Shown: positions 22,829-32,425, counted from the stretch's first letter. The stretch is DNA of 44,445 nt from Streptococcus sanguinis (GCF_003943655.1 NZ_RJMM01000006.1:11603-56047); one strand, 5' to 3'. Translations and numbers: made by a program. Notes: generated by a model not told the origin, from the letters alone.

Positions 22829-25048
22829 TCATCTCTCCATCAAATAATCATAAATCTCCTGCACGGTGCCCAGAGCCATGAGTTCTTGTTCTTTGACCAT
22901 GCGCTTGAGGTCTTGGTAAATATGACTACTGTCAATTTCTTTCTTTTCAGCTTCCTTATTGACCGTCATGACGCCTTCTGTGATGCTGACAAAGCCCAGC
23001 TCTTCAAAAATCTGAATCATTTTGACCAAGAGAATAGGATCAATTTTCAGATAAACTGCTAGGTCCTTGAGCTTATAGCGAACGTCAAACTCGGGGAACT
23101 GATAGATTGTCTTATATAGTTTGGCAAACTGCTCACGGGTACCATAACCTGTCAGATAGTATGGCTTGGCAATCTCATTCTTAAAGTAAATCGCTTCGAA
23201 ATCCTGAGATTGAAGAATCTTCTTCAAGTCCTGCAAATCATCGGGAAGGTCATAAACCACAACCGCTCTGCTATTTGCCAAATCCGGCAATTCCTCTGTG
23301 AAACGCAAGACTGGAACCTTGTCAGGCAGCGTCGCATTTTTGCTGCGGATATTGAAAAGCTGAACGCCGTCCACACGGGCATCTACCAGCATGAGCTGGA
23401 GACTGGTCTGTCCATTCCATTTATTGACAGAGAGGCTGACCGCCAGCTCCAGATTCTTTGTCTGGGCAAACTCTGTCGCCAGGCTTCCTTGCCCAAAAGC
23501 TACTACTTCAAAAGATGCATCTTGCTGAGAAATTTTCAGCTTGAGATGGCTATTGCCAGCCCCCATAGTCCGTGCATTGTCCACTTTAAAGTCCTTGAGG
23601 TAAAAAAGCGGCTTCTTATTATCCATACCAAAAGGCGCCAGTTTTTCAAAGCTTTTGAGTGTATCGAGGGTTAGTTCTGGCAGGTGCAGCTCCTCATCTA
23701 AATACAGGGCTGTTTTGCCAGTCAAATCCAAATCATTGTCTAAGATATACTCTGTCAAGATATCAGCAAGCTCCGCCAGCTTGTCTGCTTCGAGAGTCAT
23801 TCCAGCTGCTCCAGCGTGCCCACCAAAGGCTACAAAGAGATCACGATGGCTGTCCAAGGCCTCAAAAATATCGACCGCTTCAATACTGCGGGCGCTACCC
23901 TTAGCGATACCATCCTCAATATTGAGCACTATAACTGGCTGGTGCAACTCTTCCAGCAAGCGCCCAGCGACAATCCCTAGCACACCGGGATTCCAGCCTT
24001 CCTTGGCCAGCACCTGCACTGGTCTCTTAGGGTCCAGCATGGTTTGTGCTTCTTCATAAATCTGCTGGACGATTTCTTTGCGTTCGTCATTTTTTTGGTT
24101 GATCATAAGCGCAATGTCACGAGCTTCTTCGTCATCAAAGCCAGTCAAAAGCTCAACTGCTGGATTGGGATCATCCAGCCGTCCCAGTGCATTGAGTCTG
24201 GGGGCAAGCTGGAAACCAACCGTTTCTTCATCAATCTCATCAGGCTGAATGCCTGCAATTTTGAAGAGTTCCTGAAGTCCTACTCGCTGGGTATTTTTGA
24301 GAACAGAGAGACCATATTTGACTAGAATCCGATTTTCCCCCGTCAGACTGACCATATCGGCAATGGTACCGATAGCAACTAAGTCCAAAAGTTCGACTTG
24401 GACTTCTTCCAGCAAGGCTGTTGCCAGCTTAAAAGCCACTCCACAGCCAGCCAGATGCTTGAAAGGGTAATCCGCTCCGCTATGTTCCGGATGGACAATC
24501 GCATAGGCATTTGGCAGCTCCTCAGGCATGGAGTGGTGATCCGTCACGATGACATCCACGCCGAGAGACTGGGCCAGCTCGATAGCTTCAAGGCCAGCCA
24601 CTCCATTATCCACTGTAATAATGAGCGAGATGCCTTGATTTTCAATAAAATATTTGTAAACACTGCTATTAGGACCATAGCCGTCCGTAAAGCGATTGGG
24701 CAGATAGACCTGACACTCCGCCCCCAGCTGCTCCAAGGCTTCCTTGACAATAGATGCCGAGGTCATCCCATCAGCATCATAATCACCGTAGATCAAAATT
24801 TGTTCGTAATTCTCAATGGCTGTGCGAATGCGCTCCACTGCCCGATCCATATCATGCAGGTCATAAGGATCGTGAAGCTGGTCTAAACTAGGCTCCAAAA
24901 ATTCCTGTAAAGCCTCTTCAGTCTGCATACCTCTTTGGTAAAGAAGACTGGCAGCGGCAGGTTCTAATCCAGCTTTCTTAGCCTTTTTTAAAAATTTTTC
25001 GTCTATAAAATTAGTGGCAAACTGCCAGTCGTATTTTGAGCTAATCAT
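22829..25048 (-). CDS. recJ: single-stranded-DNA-specific exonuclease RecJ
   Basis: RecJ degrades single-stranded DNA from the 5' end in recombination and mismatch or base excision repair. The 739-residue protein has the DHH phosphoesterase motifs: LIYGDYDADGMTSASI near residue 85 (motif I), VIVTDHHSMPE near 165 (the DHH motif), and in the DHHA1 domain the GGHAGAAGMTLE near 410, then an OB fold (about 455-560) and a C-terminal extension usual in Firmicute RecJ. The frame is open to 25123, but the promoter -10 is at 25088-25093, so the start is likely ATG 25048 (MISSKYDWQF). The ribosome binding site (GGAG) is 17 bases off, which is unusually far. Confidence 0.9.
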   Translation of the reverse strand: MISSKYDWQFATNFIDEKFLKKAKKAGLEPAAASLLYQRGMQTEEALQEFLEPSLDQLHDPYDLHDMDRAVERIRTAIENYEQILIYGDYDADGMTSASIVKEALEQLGAECQVYLPNRFTDGYGPNSSVYKYFIENQGISLIITVDNGVAGLEAIELAQSLGVDVIVTDHHSMPEELPNAYAIVHPEHSGADYPFKHLAGCGVAFKLATALLEEVQVELLDLVAIGTIADMVSLTGENRILVKYGLSVLKNTQRVGLQELFKIAGIQPDEIDEETVGFQLAPRLNALGRLDDPNPAVELLTGFDDEEARDIALMINQKNDERKEIVQQIYEEAQTMLDPKRPVQVLAKEGWNPGVLGIVAGRLLEELHQPVIVLNIEDGIAKGSARSIEAVDIFEALDSHRDLFVAFGGHAGAAGMTLEADKLAELADILTEYILDNDLDLTGKTALYLDEELHLPELTLDTLKSFEKLAPFGMDNKKPLFYLKDFKVDNARTMGAGNSHLKLKISQQDASFEVVAFGQGSLATEFAQTKNLELAVSLSVNKWNGQTSLQLMLVDARVDGVQLFNIRSKNATLPDKVPVLRFTEELPDLANSRAVVVYDLPDDLQDLKKILQSQDFEAIYFKNEIAKPYYLTGYGTREQFAKLYKTIYQFPEFDVRYKLKDLAVYLKIDPILLVKMIQIFEELGFVSITEGVMTVNKEAEKKEIDSSHIYQDLKRMVKEQELMALGTVQEIYDYLMER

Positions 25049-25087
25049 GATGAGTGAAACACTTTCTCCGTTCAATCTTGTCTGAAT

Positions 25088-25096
25088 ATTATAACA
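25088..25096 (-). promoter_or_regulatory. extended -10 promoter of recJ
   Basis: TGTTATAAT on the minus strand (TATAAT at 25088-25093) lies 39 bases upstream of ATG 25048. It is immediately downstream of the terminator of the HD-domain gene. Confidence 0.65.
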
Positions 25097-25101
25097 TGAA
25101 A

Positions 25102-25120
25102 AGACTGGTTCAACCAGTCT
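25102..25120 (-). terminator. terminator of the HD-domain gene
   Basis: AGACTGGTT and AACCAGTCT are perfect inverted arms around a single base, so the real loop is TTGAA; TTTTCAT follows on the minus strand. Confidence 0.75.
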
Positions 25121-25153
25121 CAAACTTTCTATCTACGAGCAAGGCCCTCAGTC

Positions 25154-25744
25154 TCACTCATCTAGGTAAAGACCCTTAGCAACGCTTTGGTCAATAACTT
25201 CCTGAGCCAATTCCCAAAGAGTTTCAGAGGTTTCTTTGATAAAGGATTTTTTCGCAATAACCTGCGACTTGGTCAGGCCATGAGGGTTATCATGAGGCTG
25301 AGCAACTTCCAAGTGATTGAGCAGGGGAACCAGAGCATCCAGCACTCGGGCATATTTAGCCTCTATGCTAATGCCTGTCTCAAACTCCTGCCAAAGCTCT
25401 AAAAAGGAATCCTGCTGATCTAACGGCAGCTTGTCTAAACTGATTTTCAAGGAGTCCAGCTCTCTATCGTAAGAATCGCTCTTGCCCACGTCGTCAAAGA
25501 TAAAGGTATCGCCAGCATATATTTCGCCCAAATCATGAATCAATAACATAGACATGACCTTTTCTAGATTGACCTCTTCAGGAATATATTCTCGAAAGAC
25601 GAGCGCCATGAGCGCCCCCTGCCAACTATGCTCAGCAGAATTTTCAAAACGATAAGCGTCCAAGGTTCGATTGTTGCGATGAGTGGCTTTCAGTTTTTCC
25701 AGCTCATTGGTAAAAGCCAGCTGCTGTTGTAGACGTTCAAGCAT
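25154..25744 (-). CDS. HD-domain phosphohydrolase, YfbR-like
   Basis: This 196-residue protein has an HD domain: AEHSWQGALMALVF with the first His, LLIHDLGEIYAGDT with the HD pair near residues 69-70, and a closing Asp in RVLDALVPLLNH. The arrangement resembles YfbR-type 5'-deoxynucleotidases, which dephosphorylate dNMPs; the exact substrate is uncertain. AAAGGAGTTCCAC precedes the ATG. TAGAAT near 25780 may be its -10. It lies between recJ and an acyltransferase gene on the same strand, with its own terminator. Confidence 0.75.
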   Translation of the reverse strand: MLERLQQQLAFTNELEKLKATHRNNRTLDAYRFENSAEHSWQGALMALVFREYIPEEVNLEKVMSMLLIHDLGEIYAGDTFIFDDVGKSDSYDRELDSLKISLDKLPLDQQDSFLELWQEFETGISIEAKYARVLDALVPLLNHLEVAQPHDNPHGLTKSQVIAKKSFIKETSETLWELAQEVIDQSVAKGLYLDE

Positions 25745-25809
25745 GTGGAACTCCTTTGAAATGTTTTTATAGCTAATTCTATTTAAAATTGATAGTTGTT
25801 CTTAACGCT

Positions 25810-26844
25810 CTATATGATTTTCTTTCCTCGCCATCGAATCACCAACTCTGAAGTCAGATGGGTCAGGATAATCGTCAGAAGGAAGGCCCAACGGCCATTT
25901 TCCCACTTGGTCAACTGCTGGGATTTGAGCAGAAAGAAAGATAACTCAATAAAGATAGGATGGAGGAAGAAATAAAGGATACTTAGATCTTTTAAATGTC
26001 GCCAGTTTTTTTCGCGCTTCCACTCTGCGTTTAGTAGCCAGTTAAATAAGAAAAGTGTAAAGGGAATGAGAGCAAAGAAAAAGTTTTTATCTAATCCCTG
26101 CCTGATATAAACCAGCACTCCTTCACCTGCTAGGAAAAGACTTACCAACAGAAGAGAAAGCCAGCGTTTTTTCTGAAATAAGGCTATCTGCCCGTAATCA
26201 GCTAGAAAGTAGCCTAAATAGATAAAAATGGGCGTATAGAAGAGGCCATTCCTGCTAGTGAAAAAGAGCTTGGCATAGGCATCGTACCAGTCTGTCAGCA
26301 GATTAGGCGCCAGATAGGCGTGATAAGTCTCAATAGCACCTAAGGCGTAGAGAATTAACAAAAGAGCAAATGTTTTCTTTGGACCCAATTTCCTATACAA
26401 GAAATGGACCAGCAGCAAACCTAAGAGAAAGGCAGGAATATACCAGAGCTGGTAGCTCATTCCGATGTAGAAGAGCGCTGCTAGAATAGCCAGCGGAGCT
26501 AGGTAGAGAGGCAAGTGCAGAGATTGGAAGTAAGTCAAAGCATAGGGGAGATAGACCAAGCTCCAAAAGCCATAAACCTTTAAAATGCCTTTAATATACA
26601 GAGTCAGTTTCGTAGAACCGTGTTCTCGCTTCCAGCGTAATCGGAAAAAATAGGCTGAAGAAATTAAAAAGAAAGGAACCGCCATGCGACCAAACATACT
26701 CTTTTGAACAAAATGCAGGGCTTCATGTTCAAAAAGCCTCTGGCAATGGACCAAAATTACCAAAATAGAAGCAATATATTGAAAAAGGCTGAGCAAGGCA
26801 TAATTGACTGGCTGCCCTGGCCCTATGACTTCTCTCTTTTGCAT
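25810..26844 (-). CDS. acyltransferase family membrane protein (acyltransferase 3-like)
   Basis: This 344-residue protein has about ten membrane helices and resembles the acyltransferase 3 (OafA/WecH-like) family, which O-acetylates polysaccharides and other cell-surface molecules. The N-terminal LFQYIASILVILVHCQRLFE carries the family His in helix 1, and FGRMAVPFFLISSAYFFRLRW (about residues 52-72) is the typical segment after helix 2. The frame begins with a TTG, but the following ATG at 26844 is at the right distance from AAGGAG. Substrate unknown; a cell wall or capsule polysaccharide is a guess. Confidence 0.75.
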   Translation of the reverse strand: MQKREVIGPGQPVNYALLSLFQYIASILVILVHCQRLFEHEALHFVQKSMFGRMAVPFFLISSAYFFRLRWKREHGSTKLTLYIKGILKVYGFWSLVYLPYALTYFQSLHLPLYLAPLAILAALFYIGMSYQLWYIPAFLLGLLLVHFLYRKLGPKKTFALLLILYALGAIETYHAYLAPNLLTDWYDAYAKLFFTSRNGLFYTPIFIYLGYFLADYGQIALFQKKRWLSLLLVSLFLAGEGVLVYIRQGLDKNFFFALIPFTLFLFNWLLNAEWKREKNWRHLKDLSILYFFLHPIFIELSFFLLKSQQLTKWENGRWAFLLTIILTHLTSELVIRWRGKKII

Positions 26845-26902
26845 CAAGCTTTCTCCTTACGAGGTTTGTTTAAGATGTAAATGAGCACTTTTTCCCTTTG
26901 AC

Positions 26903-27613
26903 CTAGGACTTGGCTAGCCAAACATGCTGAAAGGCAGCGATGTCTCGATAAGGAGATTGGTTACAGACTGCTAACTCCATCTTAAGCATCTTTTCAGCCC
27001 AATCAGGGGCAATTTTGTAGTCATTGGATTGCAGCCCGTAAAAAATCCGTATCCCTTGATAATCCTCAACTTCTAAAGGCAGACCTGAAATCACTTCCTG
27101 AATCTGATAGACCTTAGCAGCTCCCATGCTGTGGGTTTGATATTCCTGTCCCGCCAACAGTTGCTGGGCTTTTTCTATGTCATTTTCAAAAACCACTGTA
27201 TGCATAATGCGCCCAACCTCGTGATGCTTGACCAGAGAAATTTTGCCGTCCTTTTTTAAGAGGCGGGAAAATTCTGCTAAATAAAGAGCAGGGTCAGATA
27301 CATACTCTAAGACATTATGACAGATGATGACATCAAAAGACTGGTCCGGCAGATTTTGCAGAAAGCCCAAGCTGCCTTGCAATTGCTCATAGGAAAAGTC
27401 CTGCTTGCGCTCAGCAATCATTTCTGGGCTTGGCTCGATGGCGGTCACTTGGTTCTTTTCCGCTAGAAAATCAGCCACAATCCCAAAACCGCTGCCGAAA
27501 TCAAGAATTTTCTGGCCCTTAAGTGACTCTAGAAAGGCAAAAACAATATCATACTGAAGCTTGCCCCAAGGCGCCTGCAGATGAGCTTTGTAGGCTTGTA
27601 GATTAGCTGGCAT
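26903..27613 (-). CDS. class I SAM-dependent methyltransferase
   Basis: This 236-residue protein has SAM motif I ILDFGSGFGIVADFL at residues 36-50, an acidic residue after strand 2 (TAIEPSPEM), and VIICHNVLEYVSDP near 95 for motif II. The fold is that of small-molecule methyltransferases (Methyltransf_11), similar to UbiE/CmoA-like enzymes, but the substrate is not evident. GTGAGGTTTT precedes the ATG, 6 bases after the SDR stop, so the two genes are cotranscribed. Confidence 0.75.
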   Translation of the reverse strand: MPANLQAYKAHLQAPWGKLQYDIVFAFLESLKGQKILDFGSGFGIVADFLAEKNQVTAIEPSPEMIAERKQDFSYEQLQGSLGFLQNLPDQSFDVIICHNVLEYVSDPALYLAEFSRLLKKDGKISLVKHHEVGRIMHTVVFENDIEKAQQLLAGQEYQTHSMGAAKVYQIQEVISGLPLEVEDYQGIRIFYGLQSNDYKIAPDWAEKMLKMELAVCNQSPYRDIAAFQHVWLAKS

Positions 27614-27619
27614 AAAACC

Positions 27620-28375
27620 TCACTTATAGTTAAACATATTGGCTGCCATCTTGTCGGCAATTCTTGGAAAAAGGGTATAAAGCTTGTGAGCTAGATTGAG
27701 AATCCCTGGTAGATTCATTTCCCGCTTATTTTTACCAAAGGAACTGACAATTTTGCTCGCTACAAAATCAGGCTCAAGGATATACTTGTCGACTGCTTTT
27801 ACATAGGAACCATCAGGATCTGCCTGATCGAAAAAGGCTGTTTTGATAGGACCTGGATTAACCGTCGTGACATAGACCCCAAAAGGCAGGAGTTCCAAAC
27901 GCAGGGCATTAGAAAAGCCAATCGCCGCAAACTTAGTCGCTGAGTAAAGACTGGACTTGCTACTGGCAATGAGGCCGGCCATACTAACGATATTGACGAT
28001 GTGTCCTTGACCTGCCTGCTTCATGCGAGCTCCAAAGAGCCGGGACAGATTCATCAGGGCAAAGGTATTGACTTCAAACATGGCCTCAATATCACTGGAG
28101 CTGATTTTGTCAAATTCCTCAAAAATCCCATAGCCAGCGTTATTGACCAGGACATCAACACGACCGTACTGGCTGTCAATCCGCTCAGCAAATCTTTCCA
28201 AAGCTGAGCTATCTGTGATATCCAGCTCCACTAAGTCAAGAATTTCCCTTTCTCCATATAGTTTTTCCAGCTTAGCCTTGCTCCGTCCGACCAAAATCAG
28301 TCGGTCATGGGGCAAGAGCTTAACCATTTCCTGAGCTAGCCCACCGCTAGCCCCTGTGATGATGATGGTTCTCAT
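27620..28375 (-). CDS. short-chain dehydrogenase/reductase
   Basis: This 251-residue protein is a classical [11 protein letters not shown] (residues 6-13) binds the cofactor, NNAGYGIF near 83 stabilises the fold, Ser in [17 protein letters not shown] with the YxxxK catalytic pair near 155. The basic residue after strand 2 (GRSKAKL) suggests NADP. Similar to the DltE/YqjQ-type group; substrate unknown. Its start overlaps the rnz stop by 4 bases (ATGA). Confidence 0.8.
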   Translation of the reverse strand: MRTIIITGASGGLAQEMVKLLPHDRLILVGRSKAKLEKLYGEREILDLVELDITDSSALERFAERIDSQYGRVDVLVNNAGYGIFEEFDKISSSDIEAMFEVNTFALMNLSRLFGARMKQAGQGHIVNIVSMAGLIASSKSSLYSATKFAAIGFSNALRLELLPFGVYVTTVNPGPIKTAFFDQADPDGSYVKAVDKYILEPDFVASKIVSSFGKNKREMNLPGILNLAHKLYTLFPRIADKMAANMFNYK

Positions 28376-29301
28376 ATCTCAACCTCTTCCAAGTCCTTGA
28401 CCACATGGACCTTTTCAAAGACAGCACTGGCATCGCGACGCATTTGGCTGATGTCCTTGGCTAGAAAGCGAGCACTGATATGGTTGAGGAGAAGGCGCTT
28501 GGCACCTGCTTCCTTGGCTACTTCTGCGGCTTGCATATTGGTAGAATGACCGTGATTGCGGGCCAATTTTTCGTCTCCCTTGCCATAGGTCGCTTCATGG
28601 ACCAACACATCTGCTGCCACTGCCAGACGGACGCTGGCAGCAGTCTTCCGAGTATCACCCAGAATAGCAATGGTCTTGCCTGGACGAGGAGCTGAGATAT
28701 AGTCTGCTGCAATAATTTTGGTCCCATCTTCTAGGACGATATCCTGACCGTTCTTGACCTTACCAAAGAGAGGACCAAAAGGTACGCCCGCCTCTCTTAG
28801 CTTGTCTGCATCCAGCGTTCCTTCCAAATCTTTCTGCATCACCCGATAACCCACACAGAAAATTGTGTGATCCAGCTTATCCGCATAAACTGTGAACTTG
28901 TCCGTTTCAAGAATCTTGCCCAGACTGTTTTCATCAAACTCATGAAAATCAATCCGATAAGGCAGACGAGAGCCAGACACGCGCAGGCTAGACAGGACAA
29001 AGTTTTTAATGCCTTTGGGACCATAAATTTCCAAGTCAGTCTGCTCTTCATTAGCCTGAAAAGAACGACTGGACAGAAAACCCGGCAAGCCAAAAATATG
29101 GTCGCCATGCAGATGCGTGATAAAAATCTTGCTGATTTTGCGCGGTTTAATTGTCGTCTCCAAGATCTGGTGCTGGGTCCCCTCACCACAGTCAAACATC
29201 CAGACCTCATTGATCTCCTCTAACAGCTTGAGGACAAGGCTGGACACATTGCGAGCTTTGGATGGCTGACCGGCTCCGGTTCCTAAAAATTGTAATTGCA
29301 T
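28372..29301 (-). CDS. rnz: ribonuclease Z
   Basis: RNase Z cleaves the 3' trailer of tRNA precursors. The 309-residue protein has the metallo-beta-lactamase motif [18 protein letters not shown] (about residues 61-78), an ILGDTRKT region with a metal-binding Asp near 212, VHEATYG near 235 and [14 protein letters not shown] and LNHISARF with the remaining ligands. Length matches the long bacterial type (ElaC). It is in a conserved streptococcal gene order miaA, hflX, an unknown gene, rnz and an SDR gene. Confidence 0.95.
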   Translation of the reverse strand: MQLQFLGTGAGQPSKARNVSSLVLKLLEEINEVWMFDCGEGTQHQILETTIKPRKISKIFITHLHGDHIFGLPGFLSSRSFQANEEQTDLEIYGPKGIKNFVLSSLRVSGSRLPYRIDFHEFDENSLGKILETDKFTVYADKLDHTIFCVGYRVMQKDLEGTLDADKLREAGVPFGPLFGKVKNGQDIVLEDGTKIIAADYISAPRPGKTIAILGDTRKTAASVRLAVAADVLVHEATYGKGDEKLARNHGHSTNMQAAEVAKEAGAKRLLLNHISARFLAKDISQMRRDASAVFEKVHVVKDLEEVEI

Positions 29302-29311
29302 GTTTTTCTTT

Positions 29312-29935
29312 CTAAATGATATAAATCATAGCAGAGCGATTCTGCGAGTGATAGTATTTCCTGCCAGAATAGGACTGAGCCAGCTGACTGACTTCATCTT
29401 GATTGTAGCCCAGAACTCTCTGGCTGCCATCAGCTAGCTGCTGCCAATCGGTCAAAGCAGTCAACTCCTGACTATTAACGACTTGAGACTCAGCATTGAG
29501 AGGTACCATTTTTATTCTCCCAGCTTCTTCGTAAACCAAGTACTGTGGAAAGACTTGGGCGATTTCAAAGAGCAAGTCAGCTGATACCGGCTCTGGCTTT
29601 TCAGGGAAGACCAAGCCGACTTCCTCGCTCTCATAGCAAAATCCATAGGACTTGCCAGAAAGATTAAGCCGTACAAAAGGTTTATTTTCTACAAAGCTAG
29701 GCTCCGTATTCCACAAGTCCAGCGCCTGAGTAATTTCTAGAAAATAGGCTGTTGCGGCTTCCGGACTTTTCTTTTGATAAAGCTCAGCAAAGTAAGCATT
29801 GATAACGCTGGGCGGAGGAGTGATGAAGCTACGCTTCTGCTCCTTTGTCAGTCCAGCCAATACTTGCTCTAAGTAGACCCTGTCTAGGCTAGTAAAACCG
29901 CCGTATTTCAGGGCCAAGTCAATATAATCAGTCAT
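29312..29935 (-). CDS. conserved streptococcal protein of unknown function
   Basis: This 207-residue protein starts at ATG 29935 ([20 protein letters not shown]), overlapping the last 8 bases of hflX; the frame is open to 29995 but the overlap with hflX and the lack of a ribosome binding site there favour 29935. It is soluble by appearance, with a [20 protein letters not shown] segment near residue 36. Orthologues in streptococci sometimes carry the name cystathionine beta-lyase, but no PLP-binding fold or lysine motif is visible here, so I would not use that name. Position between hflX and rnz suggests an RNA or translation link at most. Confidence 0.7.
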   Translation of the reverse strand: MTDYIDLALKYGGFTSLDRVYLEQVLAGLTKEQKRSFITPPPSVINAYFAELYQKKSPEAATAYFLEITQALDLWNTEPSFVENKPFVRLNLSGKSYGFCYESEEVGLVFPEKPEPVSADLLFEIAQVFPQYLVYEEAGRIKMVPLNAESQVVNSQELTALTDWQQLADGSQRVLGYNQDEVSQLAQSYSGRKYYHSQNRSAMIYII

Positions 29936-31166
29936 AAAATTCTTCCAGTTTCCATTTGTTTTTCTCGGCAATCCAGCCTGAAATGACTTCGACATCGTCT
30001 ATGTATTCTCGATTTCCCATAATCGCGACTTTCTCTAAATCATGAATCTTGTAAGCTTTAGCCGGCGCTACTTTGATGGTAAAAGGCAGGAAAATCTCTT
30101 TCATCCGCTCCAGTAGGACTTGCTGCAAAATAGCTCTGCTATTGTCCGCCTTAGCCGAAATTAAAGAATAAGGAGTTAGGGTCGGAGTGAAATACTCCGC
30201 CTTGTCTGCTTTGTTATAGAGAGTCAGCCGGGGAATATCCAGCATGTCCAGCTCTTTCATGATGTCGAGTACGGTCTTTTCATGCTCCTCATGATGAGGG
30301 TCGCTGGCGTCAATAACATGGACCAGCAAATCGACATTTTTACTCTCTTCTAGTGTGGATTTAAAGCTGGATACCAGCTCTGTCGGCAAATCCTGAATGA
30401 AGCCAACTGTGTCTGTCAGAGTGACATTGAGCTGACCACTGAGGTTGATGTTCTTAGTCGTGGCATCTAGCGTCGCAAAAAGTTCGTCGGCCTCATACTG
30501 GCTCTTGCTGGTCAAGCAGTTCATGATCGTAGACTTTCCAGCATTGGTATAGCCGATGAGGCCGATTTTGAAAATAGTGGATTCCAGCCGTTTTTCACGA
30601 ACGGTTGCCCGATTTTTCTCCACTGCCTTGAGCTGGCGCTCAATATCATGAATCTGATTGCGGACACTGCGTCGATTGAGCTCCAGCTGGCTTTCACCAG
30701 GACCGCGGGAGCCAATGCCACCTGCCTGACGGCTGAGCATAATTCCCTGGCCAACCAAGCGAGGCAGCAGGTACTTGAGCTGGGCCAGATGAACTTGCAG
30801 CTTGCCCTCATGACTCCTAGCTCTCATGGCAAAAATATCCAAAATCAGCTGCATACGGTCAATGACCTTAACGCCCAAGCTTTCCTCCAGATTGACATTT
30901 TGGCGGGGTGTCAGACGGTTATTGACAATAACGGTCGAAATCTCTTCGGCATCAACCATCTGTCGGATTTCTTCTAACTTACCAGAACCGACAAAGGTCT
31001 TGCTGTCATACTTTTCCCGCTTCTGGCTATAGGAGCCGACTACTTCAGCCCCTGCCGTCTTAGCTAAACTTTGCAGTTCCTCCATGGATAGGTCAAAATT
31101 CTCCGTGTCTGCCAGTTCCACACCGACCAAAAAGACACGCTCTGTTTTTTTCTCTGTTTCTATCAT
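29928..31166 (-). CDS. hflX: ribosome-associated GTPase HflX
   Basis: HflX binds the 50S subunit and rescues or splits stalled ribosomes after heat or antibiotic stress. The 412-residue protein has the N-terminal HflX domain (residues 15-115), the coiled-coil GGIGSRGPGESQLELNRR region (near 148) and the GTPase domain: GYTNAGKST (G1, near 205), the Thr after FATLDAT (G2), DTVGFIQDLP (G3) and NKADK (G4). AAGGATATGAG precedes the ATG. It lies 31 bases after miaA in the same operon. Confidence 0.95.
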   Translation of the reverse strand: MIETEKKTERVFLVGVELADTENFDLSMEELQSLAKTAGAEVVGSYSQKREKYDSKTFVGSGKLEEIRQMVDAEEISTVIVNNRLTPRQNVNLEESLGVKVIDRMQLILDIFAMRARSHEGKLQVHLAQLKYLLPRLVGQGIMLSRQAGGIGSRGPGESQLELNRRSVRNQIHDIERQLKAVEKNRATVREKRLESTIFKIGLIGYTNAGKSTIMNCLTSKSQYEADELFATLDATTKNINLSGQLNVTLTDTVGFIQDLPTELVSSFKSTLEESKNVDLLVHVIDASDPHHEEHEKTVLDIMKELDMLDIPRLTLYNKADKAEYFTPTLTPYSLISAKADNSRAILQQVLLERMKEIFLPFTIKVAPAKAYKIHDLEKVAIMGNREYIDDVEVISGWIAEKNKWKLEEFYD

Positions 31167-31197
31167 CTCATATCCTTACTAAGACCTGGTCAGCCAG

Positions 31198-32082
31198 CTA
31201 CTTGTCCAAAAAATTCTTGATGTCTTCCATGACCTGATTTTTATAGTCTGGATTTTCCACCTGATAAAAGGTTACAGACATCCGGTTGCGAAACCAAGTC
31301 AGCTGGCGCTTGGCAAAACGGCGGGTATTCTGCTTGAGCTTGTCCACGGCCTCTTCAAGACTTATCAGACCTTCAAAGTAGGGGAAAAGTTCCTTGTAGC
31401 CGATTCCTTTGCTGGCTTGACTGGTCGGAGCTTGTTCATAAAGCCAACGGGCTTCTTCTAAAAGTCCCGCTTCTAGCATCAGATCAATCCTCTGATTGAT
31501 TCGCTCATAAAGTTTTTGTCGCTCATCATCTAGGCAAATCAGCAGGGCTTCATAATCTGGAAGATTGTTTTCTAGTTGACCACCCAGATGGGCAATCTCC
31601 AGCGCCCTCATAGCCCTGCGTCGATTTATCTGAGGAATCTCGATACCTAGCTCTGCTATTTTTCCAAACAAAGCTTCATCTGACCAACTATCCAGCTGCG
31701 CCCGATAGGCCAGAATCTCCTCGTGAGGGACGGAACCACCCAGATGGTAGCCCTCGAGTAAGCTCTGGATATAGAGCCCTGTGCCACCGCAAATGATGGG
31801 AAGCTGACCTTGAGCCGCAATCTCACGAATAGCCTGAGCCGCCTCAGTCACAAAATCATAGGCCGAGTAGCTTTCTCCAACCTCCCTCACATCCAGCAGA
31901 TGATGGAGAACACCCTCCTGCTCTTCAGGACGAATCTTAGCTGTACCAATATCTAAGCCACGATAGACCTGCTGGCTGTCACCACTGATGATTTGACCAT
32001 TGAAGCGCTTGGCTACCTCAATACTCAGAGCTGTTTTTCCAACTGCCGTAGGCCCCACTATCACAATTATCTTGGTTTTCAT
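31198..32082 (-). CDS. miaA: tRNA dimethylallyltransferase
   Basis: MiaA adds a dimethylallyl group to N6 of A37 in tRNAs that read UNN codons. The 294-residue protein has a P-loop [11 protein letters not shown] at residues 9-19, the substrate [15 protein letters not shown] near 35-49, [13 protein letters not shown] near 99, and [10 protein letters not shown] near 154. Length is normal. AAGGAAAAAAG precedes the ATG. The promoter is an extended -10 that overlaps the one of the divergent DUF3042 gene. It heads the operon miaA-hflX-unknown-rnz-SDR-methyltransferase. Confidence 0.95.
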   Translation of the reverse strand: MKTKIIVIVGPTAVGKTALSIEVAKRFNGQIISGDSQQVYRGLDIGTAKIRPEEQEGVLHHLLDVREVGESYSAYDFVTEAAQAIREIAAQGQLPIICGGTGLYIQSLLEGYHLGGSVPHEEILAYRAQLDSWSDEALFGKIAELGIEIPQINRRRAMRALEIAHLGGQLENNLPDYEALLICLDDERQKLYERINQRIDLMLEAGLLEEARWLYEQAPTSQASKGIGYKELFPYFEGLISLEEAVDKLKQNTRRFAKRQLTWFRNRMSVTFYQVENPDYKNQVMEDIKNFLDK

Positions 32083-32102
32083 CTTTTTTCCTTGAAAAAA
32101 TT

Positions 32103-32130
32103 TTGATTTTTCGTTACTATTAATTATAAC
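32103..32130 (+). promoter_or_regulatory. promoter of the DUF3042 gene
   Basis: TTGATT (32103-32108), 16 bases, then TATAAC (32125-32130). It overlaps the minus-strand -10 of miaA. Confidence 0.5.
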
Positions 32131-32131
32131 A
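32123..32131 (-). promoter_or_regulatory. extended -10 promoter of miaA
   Basis: TGTTATAAT on the minus strand (TATAAT at 32123-32128), 40 bases upstream of the miaA ATG. Confidence 0.6.
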
Positions 32132-32164
32132 TAAATAATAAAAGTTCAGAAAAGGAGAAATCAC

Positions 32165-32335
32165 ATGGCTAAAGGATTTGGAAAAGGCGTTCTTACAGGA
32201 GTTGCAGCTACAGTTGCTGCTGTGGCAGGCGCAGTATATGCAGTCAAGAAAAAAGTCATCGAACCTGAAGAACAAAAAGCGGCTTTCATCGAAGAAAACC
32301 GTAAAAAAGCAGCTCGCAAACGTGTAGCACACTAA
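32165..32335 (+). CDS. DUF3042 family small protein
   Basis: This 56-residue protein, MAKGFGKGVLTGVAATVAAV followed by AGAVYAVKKKVIEPEEQKAA and a basic tail RKKAARKRVAH, is a DUF3042 member. These are conserved in streptococci and lactobacilli. It has one alanine-rich membrane helix (residues 9-26) and a charged cytosolic tail. AAAAGGAGAAATCAC precedes the ATG, giving strong translation. Function unknown. It is divergent from miaA and ends at a strong terminator. A longer open frame on the opposite strand at the same place is a shadow. Confidence 0.85.
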   Translation: MAKGFGKGVLTGVAATVAAVAGAVYAVKKKVIEPEEQKAAFIEENRKKAARKRVAH

Positions 32336-32357
32336 GCCTGCACATTTCACTAAAAAG

Positions 32358-32379
32358 CCTGGAAAAATCCAGGTTTTTT
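32358..32379 (+). terminator. terminator of the DUF3042 gene
   Basis: CCTGG and CCAGG with a 6-base AT loop, followed by T6, with A-rich sequence before the stem. The core stem is short. Confidence 0.75.
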
Positions 32380-32392
32380 CTTTTTTGAAAAA

Positions 32393-32413
32393 CAGCAGTC
32401 AAATCAACTGCTG
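32393..32413 (-). terminator. terminator of the 32.4 kb membrane protein gene
   Basis: CAGCAGT and ACTGCTG form a 7-bp stem with a 7-base loop and TTTTTC follows on the minus strand. Confidence 0.7.
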
Positions 32414-32425
32414 CAAACAAAGCTA

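Noticed and set aside
25049..25123. N-terminal extension of RecJ
   Set aside because: An extended -10 promoter and the preceding terminator lie at 25088-25120, inside the extension, so this part is upstream of transcription.
32120..32350. 76-codon minus-strand open frame
   Set aside because: It is the antisense shadow of the DUF3042 gene (32165-32335 plus), which has a strong ribosome binding site, promoter and terminator; the shadow has a Cys/Phe-rich composition and none of these.
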